Source: Magnetococcales bacterium (GTDB taxonomy: Bacteria > Pseudomonadota > Magnetococcia > Magnetococcales > UBA8363). Taken from it: a DNA stretch of 64,000 nucleotides. Below are positions 12,601 to 19,778 of this stretch, in pieces. Both the position numbers and the translations under genes were made by a program. The stretch is from positions 62,001 to 126,000 of the forward strand of contig JADGCV010000005.1 in assembly GCA_015228815.1 (NCBI GenBank), read 5' to 3'. Under the pieces are notes generated by a model. It was not told the DNA's origin, made no database searches, and saw only the letters and a list, made by a program, of their open reading frames with translations. Numbering within the stretch: position 1 is the first letter of the stretch; the number at the start of each line of letters is the position of its first letter.

Positions 12601-15600
12601 TAACCTGCTCCGGAATGACTCCCCCCCACGTTGGCATGATCGGCACCGATGATCAGATCGTCGAAGCCATCGCCATTGACGTCTCCGGCACTGCTGACCG
12701 AACGACCGCTGTGGTCGCCCGATGCCGCTCCATCGAGACGAAATCCGTTGCTGCCGTCGAGGGCGGCAAGATTGAGTTGTGAAACAAAGCCATCCGCTTT
12801 GCCGAAAACGACATAACTTTTCCCGGACTGACAGCCACATTCGTCGGCTTTATAAGCGCCAATGATCAGATCATCGAAGCCATCGCCATTGAGGTCTCCG
12901 GCACTGCTGACCGAACGACCGCTATAGCCCGAAGCCAGCGCCCCATCGAGACGAAATCCGTTGCCACCGTCAAGGGTGGCAAGATTGAGTTGCGAAACAA
13001 AACCGTCCGCTTTGCCAAAAATGACATAACTTGAACCGGAATCGGTTCCACCCAGGTCAGCCATACGAGCGCCAACGATCAGGTCATCAAAGCCATCGCC
13101 ATTGACGTCCCCGGCACTGCTGACCGAAATACCACTTTGGTCACCGGATGTTGCCCCATCAAGGCGAAATCCGTTGCTGCCATTGAGGGTGAACAGATCC
13201 AGTTGCGAAACAAAGCCATCTGCCTTGCCGAAAACTATGTAACTTGATCCGGACCAATGACCATTCGGGTTGGCTCCTCGGGCGCCAACGATCAGATCGT
13301 CAAAACCATCGCCGTTGACATCTCCGGCGCCACTGACCGAGTAACCGCTCCAATCATAGGCCGACACTCCATCAAGGCGAAATCCGTTGCTGCCATCGAG
13401 GGTGGAGAGTTGCAGGGTGGAGGTGTGAAGGGAGGATACCCATGTGATCTTGATATCCGCATCGATCAGCAATTGGTTGCCGTCCTTTTGATAAAGATCG
13501 TAGGTTCGGCCTTCATCCGCGTCCGTGGTACGGTCGGTGTGGGACCAGACGGTGGTCAGGATCACCCGGTCGGAGGCGTTTCCTTTGACCTGGAGGGTGC
13601 GCCCAGTTCCGGTGATTTGGCTGATGCGTGCGGCGGAATCGATCAAGAGAAGATTGTCGGTTTCCAGATCGATGGTTTCGATGTCCTGGATGCGATGGCT
13701 CATTCCGGTTGCGCCAAGATCCAGGATCAGGCCGGTGCCACTCAGCTTCAAGGTATCGTTGCCGCCGCCACCATCGATTTTCTGGAATATGGTCTCGGAG
13801 ATGATCAGGGTGTCGTGGCCTGCCCCCCCGATCAATACATCCGCGCCACCGCCACCCGTCAGGATGTCGTTCCCCAAACCTCCACGAAAAAGATCGGCTC
13901 TGGTCGTACCGGTCGGAGTCAGGGCGATGGTGGCAACATCCGTAAAATTTTTGCCGAAAACGACATAACCCGCTCCGGAACTCGTGCCATTCGGGTCGGC
14001 CCCAGGGGCGCCGATGATCAGGTCATCGAAGCCATCGCCATTGACATCTCCGGCATTGCTGACCGAATGACCGCTCCAATCATAATCCATGACTCCATCG
14101 AGTCGAAGTCCGCTGTTGCGATTGAGGGTGACCAAATCGAATTGCGCGGCAAATCCACTCGCTTTGCCGAAGACAATATAACTTGATCCGGAATACCCGC
14201 CGCCCAGATCGGATCCAGGGGCGCCGATGATCAGATCGTCAAGACCATCACCATTGATGTCTCCGGCGCCGCCGACCGAAACGCCGCTCTGGTCCAGAAC
14301 CATCGCCCCATCGATGCGAAATCCGTTGTTGCCATCGAGGGTGGACAGATCGAATTGTGTGGCAAATCCATTCGCTTTGCCAAACAGAACATAGCTTGCT
14401 CCGGAATCCTCGCCTTTCGGGTCGGATTCCGGAGCGCCGATCATCAGATCGTCAAACCCATCGCCATTGACGTCTCCGGCACTGCGGACCGAAACACTGC
14501 CCGATACCCCCTCGATGCGAAAGCCGTTGCTGCCGTCGAGGGTGGACAGATTGAATTGCGTGGCAAATCCACTTGCTTTGCCAAACACGACATAATTTGC
14601 ACCGATGATCAGATCGTCAAACCCATCGCCATTGACGTCTCCGGCGCTGCGGACCGAAACACTGCCCGATACCCCCTCGATGCGAAAACCGTTGCTGCCG
14701 TCGAGGGTGGACAGATCCAGTTGCGACACAAATCCACTTGCCTTGCCAAACACGACATGATTTGCACCGATGATCAGATCGTCAAAACCATCGCCATTGA
14801 GGTCTCCGGCACTGCTGGCCGAAACACTGCCCGATACTCCCTCGATGCGAAAACCGTTGCTGCCGTCAAGGGTGGACAGATCCAGTTGCGACACAAATCC
14901 ACTTGCCTTGCCAAACACGACATAATTTGCACCGATGATCAGATCGTCAAAACCATCCCCATTGGCATCTCCGGCACTGCTGACCGAAACACTGCTCCGA
15001 TCATCCGCCGCCACCCCATTGAGGCTGAGGCGAAATCCATTGCTGCCATCGAGGGTGGATAGATCGAGTTGTGCGTTAAAGCCGCCCGCCCTGCCAAAGA
15101 CAACATAACTTGATCCGGAATCATTGCCATTCAGGTCGGTCCCATAGGCGCCGATGATCAAATCGTCAAAACCATCGCCATTGACATCTCCGGCATTGCT
15201 GACCGAAACACCGCTATAGTCCAAGGCCGCCACCCCATTGAGGCGAAACCCGTCGTTGCCGTCAAGGGTGGAGAGTTTCGTGGTGAAGTCGTGAATCGTC
15301 GGTTGTTCCACCGTCACGGCAATGTCTGCATCGACCAGTAACAGGTTGCCATTTTTTTGATAAAGATCGAAGGATTGATCTTCCACCGTGGCATGGCTGG
15401 CTGTGTGGGACCAGCCTGTGGTCAGGATCACCTGGTCGGAGGCGTCTCCTTTGACCTGGAGGGTGCGTCCGGTCCCGGTGATTTGGCTGATGCGGGCAGC
15501 GGTATCGATGTTCAGGGTATTGTGGGTTCCCAGCTCGATGGTTTCGATGTCCTGGATGCGGTTGCCGATTCCGGTTGCGCCAAGGTCCAGCGTCAAACCG

Positions 15601-18600
15601 GTCCCATCCAGCCTCAGGGTATCGTTGCCGCCACCGCCATCGATTTTTTTGAATGTGACATCGGAGACGACCAGAATATCGTTACCCGCCCCCCCGATCA
15701 GCACATCCGCGCCACCTCCGCCCGTCAGGGTATCGTCTCCCAAACCGCCACGCAAAAGATTGGCTTCGATCGTTCCGACAATCACTGTTGGCGTGGAGGC
15801 GTGTCCTGTCAGGTTGCTGCCGAAAACGACATGACTGGCCCCGGAGTGACCGCCAGAGGGGTTGGCCCCATGGGCGCCGATGATCAGGTCGTCGAAGCCA
15901 TCGCCATTGATGTCTCCGGCGCTGCTGACCGAACGACCGCTATAACCAAAGTTCTCTGTCCCATCGAGGCGGAAGCCCTTGCCGTTATCGAGGGCGGCAA
16001 GATTGAGGTGCGCGATAAACCCATCCGCCTTGCCGAAAAAGACATAACTTATTCCAGACTTGGTGAGTCCATCATGGTCGGCCTCATCGGCGCCAACGAT
16101 CAAATCATCAAACCCATCGCCATTGAAGTCTCCGGCACTGCTGACCGAAATACCGCTCTGGTCAAAGGCTTCCGCTCCATCAAGACGAAACCCGTTGTTG
16201 CCGTCAAGGGTGGACAGATCGAGTTGCGAATCAAATCCACCCGCTTTGCCGAAGATGACATAATTTGATCCAGAACTGCTCCCACCCAGGTCGGCCCGAG
16301 GAGCGCCAACAATCAGATCGTCAAACCCATCGCCATTGACATCGCCGGCGCCACTGACCGAAAAACCGCTCTGGTCGCCGTCCGTCCCAGCGAGACGAAA
16401 TCCGTTGTTACCGTCGAGGGTGGCAAGATTGAGTTGCGAAACAAATCCACCCGCTTTGCCAAACACGACATAACTTGAATCTGCCGCGTGGGCGCCAATG
16501 ATCCAATCATCGAAGCCATCGCCGTTGAGATCCCCGGCGCTTTTGACCGAAAAACCGCTTCTGTCATCGGTTGTTCCATCGAGGCGAAACCCGTTGTCGC
16601 CGTCAAGGGTGGACAGATCGAGTTGTGCAACGAATCCGCCTGCCTTGCCGAAGATGATATAACTTGATCCGGAATGATTCCCACCCCGGTCGGATCCAGA
16701 GGCGCCGATGATCAGGTCGTCAAAGCCATCGCCATTGACATCCCCGGCACTGCTGGCCGGAATGCCGCTCCAATCATGAGCCGCCGCCCCATCGAGACGA
16801 AATCCGTTGCTGCCGTCGAGGGTGGACAGATCAAGTTGCGAAGCAAATCCACCCGCCTTGCCGAAAATGACATAACCTGCTCCGGAATTGTTTCCACCCA
16901 CGTCGGCATAAAGGGCGCCGATGATCAGGTCATCGAAGCCATCGCCATTGATGTCTCCGGCACTGCCGACCGAACGACCGTTTTGGTCCCCGGTTGCCAC
17001 CCCATCGAGGCGAAACCCGTTGCTGCCATCGAGGGTGGACAGATCAAGTTGCGAAGCAAATCCACCCGCTTTGCCAAACACGACATAACTCGCTCCGGAC
17101 TCACTGCCATTCGGGTCGGCTTTATAGGCGCCAATGATCAGATCGTCAAAGCCATCGCCATTGACATCTCCGGCGTTGCTGACCGAAAAACCACTATAAT
17201 CACCGGCTGCCACCCCATCGATGCGAAATCCGTTGCTGCCATCGAGGGTGGACAGTTGAATGACGGATCGGGGAAGGATGGTGATGGCATTGGAGGCCAG
17301 GGTTTCATTTGTGCCATGGCCATCGGTATAGGAAACCATGAGGCGGATCGATCTGGCGACATCGGAATCTTTTGAACTGTAGATGGCCTCGGTGGCCCCG
17401 ACGATGGCGCTCCAGGTCGTTCCCTCATCGCCGGAACGTTGCCACTGCCAGGACAGGGTTCCCAGACCATCTTCATCAGCAATGGTACCGGTGTCGGTGA
17501 TCAGAAGACCACCTGCCACGCTGTTTCCAGAAATGACCACCGTTCCCGTGGGGGAATCGTTGATATTGGCGACAGGGTTGGTAACCGCGCTTGCGACCTG
17601 TTCCGCAACCCCATGACCATCGGTATACCGGGCAACCACGGTGAGGGTCTGGCCGACATGCCTTTCCGTCAGAAGCAAGGTGTCGCCCGTGGCTCCGGGG
17701 AGTTCGATGCCGTTCGCCCGCCATTGATAGCCGACCGTTCCCAATCCCCCCGCGTCCGCCAGGGTATGGGTGACGGTCAATGTGTGTCCCTGCATCACCG
17801 TTCCATGAATGGTGATGGACCCTGTCGGGGGGCCATTGACATAAAACGGCGTGGTTGTCGATGGAGCAGACGGTTCCGTGATGTCGGACGACGTGGTCGT
17901 GGATGGCGTGAACAGATCCGTGATGTCGAACGACGTGGTCGTGGATGGAATGAACAGTTCCGTGATATCGAACGACGTGGTTGTGGGTGGAATGAACGTT
18001 TCTGGAGCCTGTGGTGTACCGTCGGCAAGCGGGGTCGGGAGTTCCGGTTCGGGGGCGCCGTTGGAAGGCGCAACCATGAATTCTGGTTCAGGGGCACCGT
18101 CGGAAAGCAGTGCCAGGAGTTCCACTTCGGGAGCGTCGTCGGCAGGCAGTGCCAGGAATTCCGGTTCAGTGGCGTCGTCGGCAGGCGGGGCCGGCAGTTC
18201 TGGTTCCGCAATGTCCTGTGTGTTTTCTGTTTCGGAGGATTCAATTCTGTCGGGAAGGGGTGTTTCAACCGGAAGGGGGTCCGTGGTGGTGACTTCGGGT
18301 TCCGTCATTCTGTTGGATGGTGTTCCTGGTGGCGTGACCAACAGACCGACGACGTTTCCCACCGCTTTCAGGGCCACTTCGGTCCCTTGCAACGTACCAC
18401 CCGAATCGATGAGATCAGCCAGGGACAGGGACAACGAGCCGATGGCGCTTCCCACGGACCCCAGGTCCACATCGGCCCCTTGCAACGCATCACCCGAACC
18501 AATAAGCTCGGCCAGGGACAAGGCACCCATCTCCACGGCGGGTCCCGTGTTCACGACCTCATTCACCCTTTGGGGCGCGGTTGTGGGTGTTGCCTCATTG

Positions 18601-19778
18601 GCGTTGGCCCCCTGGATGGCGTCCGTCGTCGGTGTTTCACGGTCCGTGGTGTTTTCGTCCTCGGTATCATCGACGCCCTCGACATCCTGTGGCGTCTTTT
18701 CTTCCTGTTTCTCCTGTCGTTCTCCCGGTCCGCCTTCGGTCTTGTTTTCCTGTTGGCCTTGTTGCTGTCCCCCTGCTGGCGCTTCCGGTTTTCCTTCCGA
18801 TTTTTGTTCCTGGTTGCCGCGATCCTCGCTTTTTTGTTCCTCCTTCGCCTTTTGAATATCCAACTGGCCTTCCAACCGGGAGATGAAATTGGCTGGCGCC
18901 TTGAACACCGGTTCCGGCGCGCCTGCGCCAAAAATCACCTGGGTGGCAGTACCCGGTTCGATCAGGGTGACCGTTCCCTGTCCCTTGGCGTCGGCAATAT
19001 CCAGAATACCGGAAGTGTGGACCACCGTTGTCGAACCATCTTCCATGACCTCGCCGGATAACTGGCTGCCACGAATGCCGATGACTGCCGTCGGTGTTTT
19101 GATCGTCGAGTGACGGCCTGCGTTCAATCCGGAGATGGCGCCGCTTTCAAAGCTGAAAATGCCTCTGGTGACGGTCGCCTCGAACCCGCCCAGTCTGGCC
19201 TCGGGGTCGTAAATGAATTTGTCCAGGATTGCCTGGGCCCCTTCGCCCAGTTGGAACGTGGTACCATCCGCAAAAGTCAGTTTGATCAATCCCCCTTTTT
19301 GCGTCTGAAGGACATCCCCTTTGTAAATGGGGTCCCCTTCCTTGAGTGCCCGTTCTTCGCCATCGATTCCTCTGGCCATCACCGAGCCAAGTATTTCTCC
19401 AACCTTGCCGATAGGGGGCAATGGTGTTGTGGCGGTTGCCGTGGCGAGCGTCGTGGGACCGGCGACCAGAGGTGCTCCTTGGGTGGGATCAACCGTCAAA
19501 AGGGCGTTGACCGTTTCCGGAAGGAGCAGGGCGCCATTGGGCGCCGTGAGGATTGGCGGGACTGCGGCTTCGAAATAACCTTCGACCGTGACCGCAGTCC
19601 CGTCGGGAGCGGTGATGACAAGATCGCCACCCGCGCGCAGGTAGCGTCCTTCGAGGAGTATGGTTGCGTCCGGAAGGGTTATTTCCGTTTCCAGGCCGAC
19701 AACATCAAGATCATTGCCAAAGTGGGTTTTCGACTGTGAAGGGTCTGGTGCATCAATCAGTGCAGTCGTGGTACTCAT
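639..19778 (-). CDS. Giant FecR / Ig-like / FG-GAP propeller / RTX-like repeat protein (6379 aa)
   Basis: The start at 19778 (MSTTTALIDAP) is chosen because AAGGA lies just upstream; an in-frame ATG at 19835 lacks a good ribosome site. Domain order: N-terminal region; FecR-like domain at about residues 125-280 (KGDVLQTQKGG, IKTPTAVIGIRGS); Gln/Glu- then Pro/Thr-rich linker; two Ig-like domains (coding at about 17840-17260); then eight units of seven FG-GAP repeats (GDVNGDGFDDLIIGA type, 56 in all), each followed by an RTX-like block (GGLGNDTLTGGGGADVL) and a linker domain. The C-terminus has further Ca-binding motifs (DRNDNGRIDD, DQNQDGISD). Probably exported and Ca-dependent, perhaps an adhesin or matrix protein; no secretion genes or obvious signal peptide are seen. 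FecR-like domains at the head of giant repeat proteins are not the iron regulator FecR. Confidence 0.93.
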   Translation of the reverse strand: MSTTTALIDAPDPSQSKTHFGNDLDVVGLETEITLPDATILLEGRYLRAGGDLVITAPDGTAVTVEGYFEAAVPPILTAPNGALLLPETVNALLTVDPTQGAPLVAGPTTLATATATTPLPPIGKVGEILGSVMARGIDGEERALKEGDPIYKGDVLQTQKGGLIKLTFADGTTFQLGEGAQAILDKFIYDPEARLGGFEATVTRGIFSFESGAISGLNAGRHSTIKTPTAVIGIRGSQLSGEVMEDGSTTVVHTSGILDIADAKGQGTVTLIEPGTATQVIFGAGAPEPVFKAPANFISRLEGQLDIQKAKEEQKSEDRGNQEQKSEGKPEAPAGGQQQGQQENKTEGGPGERQEKQEEKTPQDVEGVDDTEDENTTDRETPTTDAIQGANANEATPTTAPQRVNEVVNTGPAVEMGALSLAELIGSGDALQGADVDLGSVGSAIGSLSLSLADLIDSGGTLQGTEVALKAVGNVVGLLVTPPGTPSNRMTEPEVTTTDPLPVETPLPDRIESSETENTQDIAEPELPAPPADDATEPEFLALPADDAPEVELLALLSDGAPEPEFMVAPSNGAPEPELPTPLADGTPQAPETFIPPTTTSFDITELFIPSTTTSFDITDLFTPSTTTSSDITEPSAPSTTTPFYVNGPPTGSITIHGTVMQGHTLTVTHTLADAGGLGTVGYQWRANGIELPGATGDTLLLTERHVGQTLTVVARYTDGHGVAEQVASAVTNPVANINDSPTGTVVISGNSVAGGLLITDTGTIADEDGLGTLSWQWQRSGDEGTTWSAIVGATEAIYSSKDSDVARSIRLMVSYTDGHGTNETLASNAITILPRSVIQLSTLDGSNGFRIDGVAAGDYSGFSVSNAGDVNGDGFDDLIIGAYKADPNGSESGASYVVFGKAGGFASQLDLSTLDGSNGFRLDGVATGDQNGRSVGSAGDINGDGFDDLIIGALYADVGGNNSGAGYVIFGKAGGFASQLDLSTLDGSNGFRLDGAAAHDWSGIPASSAGDVNGDGFDDLIIGASGSDRGGNHSGSSYIIFGKAGGFVAQLDLSTLDGDNGFRLDGTTDDRSGFSVKSAGDLNGDGFDDWIIGAHAADSSYVVFGKAGGFVSQLNLATLDGNNGFRLAGTDGDQSGFSVSGAGDVNGDGFDDLIVGAPRADLGGSSSGSNYVIFGKAGGFDSQLDLSTLDGNNGFRLDGAEAFDQSGISVSSAGDFNGDGFDDLIVGADEADHDGLTKSGISYVFFGKADGFIAHLNLAALDNGKGFRLDGTENFGYSGRSVSSAGDINGDGFDDLIIGAHGANPSGGHSGASHVVFGSNLTGHASTPTVIVGTIEANLLRGGLGDDTLTGGGGADVLIGGAGNDILVVSDVTFKKIDGGGGNDTLRLDGTGLTLDLGATGIGNRIQDIETIELGTHNTLNIDTAARISQITGTGRTLQVKGDASDQVILTTGWSHTASHATVEDQSFDLYQKNGNLLLVDADIAVTVEQPTIHDFTTKLSTLDGNDGFRLNGVAALDYSGVSVSNAGDVNGDGFDDLIIGAYGTDLNGNDSGSSYVVFGRAGGFNAQLDLSTLDGSNGFRLSLNGVAADDRSSVSVSSAGDANGDGFDDLIIGANYVVFGKASGFVSQLDLSTLDGSNGFRIEGVSGSVSASSAGDLNGDGFDDLIIGANHVVFGKASGFVSQLDLSTLDGSNGFRIEGVSGSVSVRSAGDVNGDGFDDLIIGANYVVFGKASGFATQFNLSTLDGSNGFRIEGVSGSVSVRSAGDVNGDGFDDLMIGAPESDPKGEDSGASYVLFGKANGFATQFDLSTLDGNNGFRIDGAMVLDQSGVSVGGAGDINGDGLDDLIIGAPGSDLGGGYSGSSYIVFGKASGFAAQFDLVTLNRNSGLRLDGVMDYDWSGHSVSNAGDVNGDGFDDLIIGAPGADPNGTSSGAGYVVFGKNFTDVATIALTPTGTTRADLFRGGLGNDILTGGGGADVLIGGAGHDTLIISETIFQKIDGGGGNDTLKLSGTGLILDLGATGMSHRIQDIETIDLETDNLLLIDSAARISQITGTGRTLQVKGNASDRVILTTVWSHTDRTTDADEGRTYDLYQKDGNQLLIDADIKITWVSSLHTSTLQLSTLDGSNGFRLDGVSAYDWSGYSVSGAGDVNGDGFDDLIVGARGANPNGHWSGSSYIVFGKADGFVSQLDLFTLNGSNGFRLDGATSGDQSGISVSSAGDVNGDGFDDLIVGARMADLGGTDSGSSYVIFGKADGFVSQLNLATLDGGNGFRLDGALASGYSGRSVSSAGDLNGDGFDDLIIGAYKADECGCQSGKSYVVFGKADGFVSQLNLAALDGSNGFRLDGAASGDHSGRSVSSAGDVNGDGFDDLIIGADHANVGGSHSGAGYVVFGKKDGFVSQLDLSTLDGSNGFRLDGAAADDQNGISVRKAGDINGDGFDDLIIGAFGAGSNGNLSGSSYIVFGKSSGFASQLDLSTLDGNNGFRLDGAAGDQSGFSVSGAGDFNGDGFDDLIVGAFRSESGGSDSGSSYVIFGKAIGFVSQLDLATLDRNDGFRLAGAATDDWSGRSVGSAGDVNGDGFDDLLVGADWANPDGRDGGGFGASYVIFGSNLSGISTTPQTVPGTTGADLLRGGLGDDLLTGRGGADVLIGAAGDDILVVADATFNKIDGGGGNDTLRLEGTGLTLDLGATGISNRIQDIETIDLGTGNILNIDTSARISQITGTGRTLQVKGNASDRITGLSTWSRTTNHTTEEGQTYDLYEKNGNRLLVDADLVVPWEQQTIQRRIIQLSTLDGSDGFRLDGAEAGDRSGRSVSNAGDVNGDGFDDLIIGAYGTDLNGDASGASHVVFGKAGGFDSQLDLSTLDGSNGFRLDGAAASDRSGISVSNAGDLNGDGFDDLIIGAYGADPGGDASGASHVVFGKAGGFDAHIDLSTLNGSNGFRLDGVAVDDWSGFSVGSAGDVNGDGFDDLIIGAYGAGPAGHDSGASYIVFGKAGSFGSQLDLSTLDGNNGFRLDGVAVDDWSGFSVGSAGDVNGDGFDDLIIGAYGAGSASDSGSSYVVFGKAGGFVSQLSLAALDGSNGFRLDGAATSDRSGRSVGSAGDINGDGFDDLIIGAHWADVGGGDSGATYVVFGKASGFVSQLSLATLDGSNGFRLDGVAAQDWSGRSVSRAGDVNGDGFDDLIIGAHGADPNGGDSGSSHVLFGKASGFATQIDLSTIDSDSGFRLDGAEASDQSGISVRSAGDINSDGFDDLIIGAHGADPGGTDSGAGYVVFGKNFTGAATIALTPTGTTGTDILIGGLGNDTLTGNGGADVLIGGAGNDILVVDDATFKKIDGGGSSDTLRLDGTGVTLNLATTGMSNRIQEIETIDLGTHNFLLVDTAARISQITGTGQTLSVKGDASDRVVLTTGWSHTANHATEGGQTYDLYQKDGNRLLVDADIEVTLVSSIQPATLQLATLNGSNGFRLDGAATRDLSGYSVSSAGDVNGDGFDDLIVGARLADFGGYNSGSSYVVFGKSNGFDSQLDLSTIDGSNGFRLDGVNQIEVNDRSGHSVSGAGDVNGDGFDDLIVGATYADPGRTNSGSSYIIFGTANFAAQINLSTLDGSNGFRLDGVSTEDRSGRSVSSAGDVNGDGFNDLIIGAYAADPNGKNLSGSSYVVFGNAGGFDSQLDLSTLNGSNGFRLDGAVADGWSGRSVSDAGDVNGDGFDDLILGAPWAGSNYYPGFTGQSYVIFGKINGFAAQFDLSTLDGTNGFRLDGEVHADGSGRSVSSAGDINGDGFDDIIIGAYRADPGGGTRSGASYVVFGKAGVFDSQLDLSTLDGSNGFRLDGAAVIDNSGFSVSGAGDLNGDGFDDLLVGMRHVYGTSGSSYVIFGKANHFAAQLDLSTLNGSNGFRLDGEAISFYGSCYAVSDAGDLNGDGFDDLIIGTYRADAGGGVHSGASYVVFGGNLAGVSTTPKTVTGTTGTDILRGGLGNDTLTGGGGADVLIGGAGDDILAISDTTFRKIDGGGGSDTLRLDGTGSTLNLGAIGSANRIQDIETIELGTGNRLIIDVAARISQITGTGQTLHVKGNASDQIGLTTGWTHTANHTTEGGQTYDLYQKDGNRLLVDADIAITQGQPVVQLSTLDGSNGFRLDGVAAGDGSGYSVSNAGDINGDGFDDLIVGALGSDSGSGGTNSGTSYIIFGKANGFDFQLDLSTLGGSNGFRLDGVAAGDGSGVSVSNAGDINGDGFDDLIVGALGSDSASGASYVIFGKASGFVSQLNLSAINDGNGFRLGGVAANDLSGRSVSSAGDINGDGFDDLIIGASKANPGGGNESGASYVVFGKASGFVSQLNLLDGSNGFRLDGAATSDQSGFSVSNAGDVNGDGFDDLIIGSQSGSSHVIFGKASGFVSQLSLAALGDNNGFRIYGAASDQSGFSVSSAGDINGDGFDDLIVGAHGADPGGIVDSGSSYIVFGKASGFVSQLNLATLDGSNGFRLNGTATLDWSGRSVSSAGDVNGDGFDDLIIGANGSDLADENSGTSYVMFGKASGFASQLDLFMLDSNSGFRLDGVAASDQSGISVSSAGDINSDGFDDLIIGAHGADPGGTDSGAGYVVFGKNFTGAATIALTPTGTTGTDILIGGLGNDTLTGNGGADVLIGGAGNDILVVDDATFKKIDGGGSSDTLRLDGTGVTLNLATTGMSNRIQEIETIDLGTHNFLLVDTAARISQITGTGQTLSVKGDASDRVVLTTGWSHTANHATEGGQTYDLYQKDGNRLLVDADIEVTLVSSIQPATLQLATLNGSNGFRLDGAATQDLSGYSVSSAGDVNGDGFDDLIVGARLADFGGTDSGSSYVVFGKSSGFDSQLDLSTINGSNGFRLDGVNAVGTGDRSGQSVSGAGDVNGDGFDDLIIGAVYADPGGTSSGASYIIFGKASFATQIGLSTLDGSNGFRLDGGASFDQSGRSVSNAGDINGDGFDDLIIGAYAADPNNRSRSGSSYVVFGKADGFDSQLDLSTLNGNNGFRLDGVAGSDFSGRSVSSAGDVNGDGFNDLIVGAPWAGSGFYPGASYVIFGKAIGFASQFNLSTLDGANGFRLDGKVDNDWSGRSVSSAGDVNGDGFDDLIIGAYKANPGGGTQSGSSYVVFGKAGVFDSQLDLSTLDGSNGFRLDGATAYDRSGFSVSGAGDLNGDGFDDLIIGADYADPNGSSKSGSSYVVFGKASNFAPQLDLSTLNGSSGFRLDGEATADWSGHAVSDAGDLNGDGFDDLIIGAYRADMGSSDSGASYVVFGGNLAGVSTTAKTITGTTGADVLRGELGNDTLTGSGGADVLIGGAGNDTLAISDATFKKIDGGGGSDTLRLDGSSWTLNLAATGMSNRIQDIETIELGTGNRLIIDVAARISQITGTGQTLHVKGNAADRVLLTTAWSYTANQTTVDSQTYDLYQKDSNLLLVDSDIATTQVSSAIQLSTLNGTNGFRLDGVAAGDYSGRWVSTAGDVNGDGFDDVIIGARAADPGGSYSGASYVIFGKAGGFVSQWDLSTLDGSNGFRLDGAAAGDTSGVSVSKAGDVNGDGFDDLIVGAEGADPGGSDSGASYVIFGKASGFVSQMDLSTLDGSNGFRLDGVAVNDWNGRPVKGTGDINGDGFDDLFLGSNFADVGGSNSGASYVVFGKASGFLSQMDLSTLDGNNGFRLDGVAANDYNCRVSNVGDVNGDGFDDLIVGAHGADPGGSDSGASYIIFGKASGFVSQMDLSTLDGSNGFRLDGVTTGDHSGNSTGGAGDVNGDGFDDLIVGAHGADPGGSDSGASYIIFGKASGFVSQMDLSTLDGSNGFRLDGNAAGDQSGFPVNIAGDVNGDGFDDLIVGAFLADPGGSDSGASYIIFGKPEGFVSQLDLSTLNGIDGFRLDGVAVGDRSGYGFSGAGDVNGDGFDDLIVGAHRADPGGSDSGASYIFFGGNFTNAFTTAQTISGTTGADILRGGLGDDILTGSGGADVLVGGAGNDILAISDATFRKIDGGGNTDTLRLEGTGFHLNLTTTGQANRIHDIELIDLQSGSGAHTLTLTARHVSQIAGAGSDLRIMGDGNDTLHIGTGWNYTANFSTIDSQVYHQYVQGGVSLLVDADIATALDPIVLDLTGDGLDLVGLERGVRFDMALTGQPQTTGWVGPGDALLAWDRNDNGRIDDATELFSERMFPDTPSGMAALSRLDDDHNHLLDALDLAYADLLVWQDQNQDGISDPEELTTLAQKGIATLALETTVNGSWREGNQILTDGSFIDDQGQHGHLAEVSFLHRPEATLSDTAPPEDPRTMDPEVFDKLLFNLLTSISPPPPQTTNDSVQSLWYPVQSMEGTMPPGYGDLVEVHPDPGWGLTAMDGGERHEFDLFQPNLPEQWMPEHSL
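5281..6101 (-). repeat. Copy A of a nearly identical 821-bp internal duplication
   Basis: This stretch, covering the end of one propeller array, the linker, the RTX-like block and the start of another array, matches 9256-10076 at a constant offset of 3975 bp. By eye I see only four mismatches. Other units of the gene are clearly related but much more diverged. Confidence 0.9.
9256..10076 (-). repeat. Copy B of the nearly identical 821-bp internal duplication
   Basis: Matches 5281-6101 with about four visible mismatches. The propeller arrays at 9415-7925 and 5430-3945 also resemble each other more than the remaining arrays (shared FGG, APWAG and AYAAD blade variants), so a two-unit, ~4-kb duplication is likely. 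Confidence 0.9.
14476..14970 (-). repeat. Three tandem 165-bp copies encoding shortened FG-GAP blades
   Basis: Three units, 14476-14640, 14641-14805 and 14806-14970, follow each other with a period of exactly 165 bp and differ at only a few positions. Each encodes a 55-residue blade (FRIEGVSGSVS...NGDGFDDLIIGANYVVFGKASGF) lacking the ADxxGxxSGASY loop of the standard blades. Confidence 0.9.

Larger units (their letters stand above)
1455..17255 (-). repeat. Eight ~2-kb super-repeats: seven FG-GAP blades plus one RTX-like block each
   Basis: Within the giant gene the same order recurs eight times at about 2-kb spacing. Approximate plus-strand positions of the propeller coding parts, from protein N- to C-terminus: 17255-15810, 15290-13940, 13420-11930, 11405-9935, 9415-7925, 7405-5960, 5430-3945 and 3430-1960. 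The RTX-like block and a linker (KIDGGGGNDTLRL, RIQDIETIELG, ARISQITGTG, YDLYQKDGN) follow each. I counted seven DxNxDGFDDL-type blades in every array. Individual blades are about 65-70 residues; several in the second array are shorter. Blade boundaries were read by eye. Confidence 0.92.

Noticed and set aside
2019-15062. Many long plus-strand open frames (up to ~470 codons) across the giant gene
   Set aside because: They are antisense to the FG-GAP repeats, share the repeat period (IIKPIAIDISG-like monotony) and arise because the repetitive sense codons leave antisense frames free of stops.
1455-17255. CRISPR-like or satellite-like interpretation of the regular repeats
   Set aside because: The period is about 200 bp for blades and 2 kb for modules, fully coding and in frame throughout; there are no short identical repeats with unique spacers.
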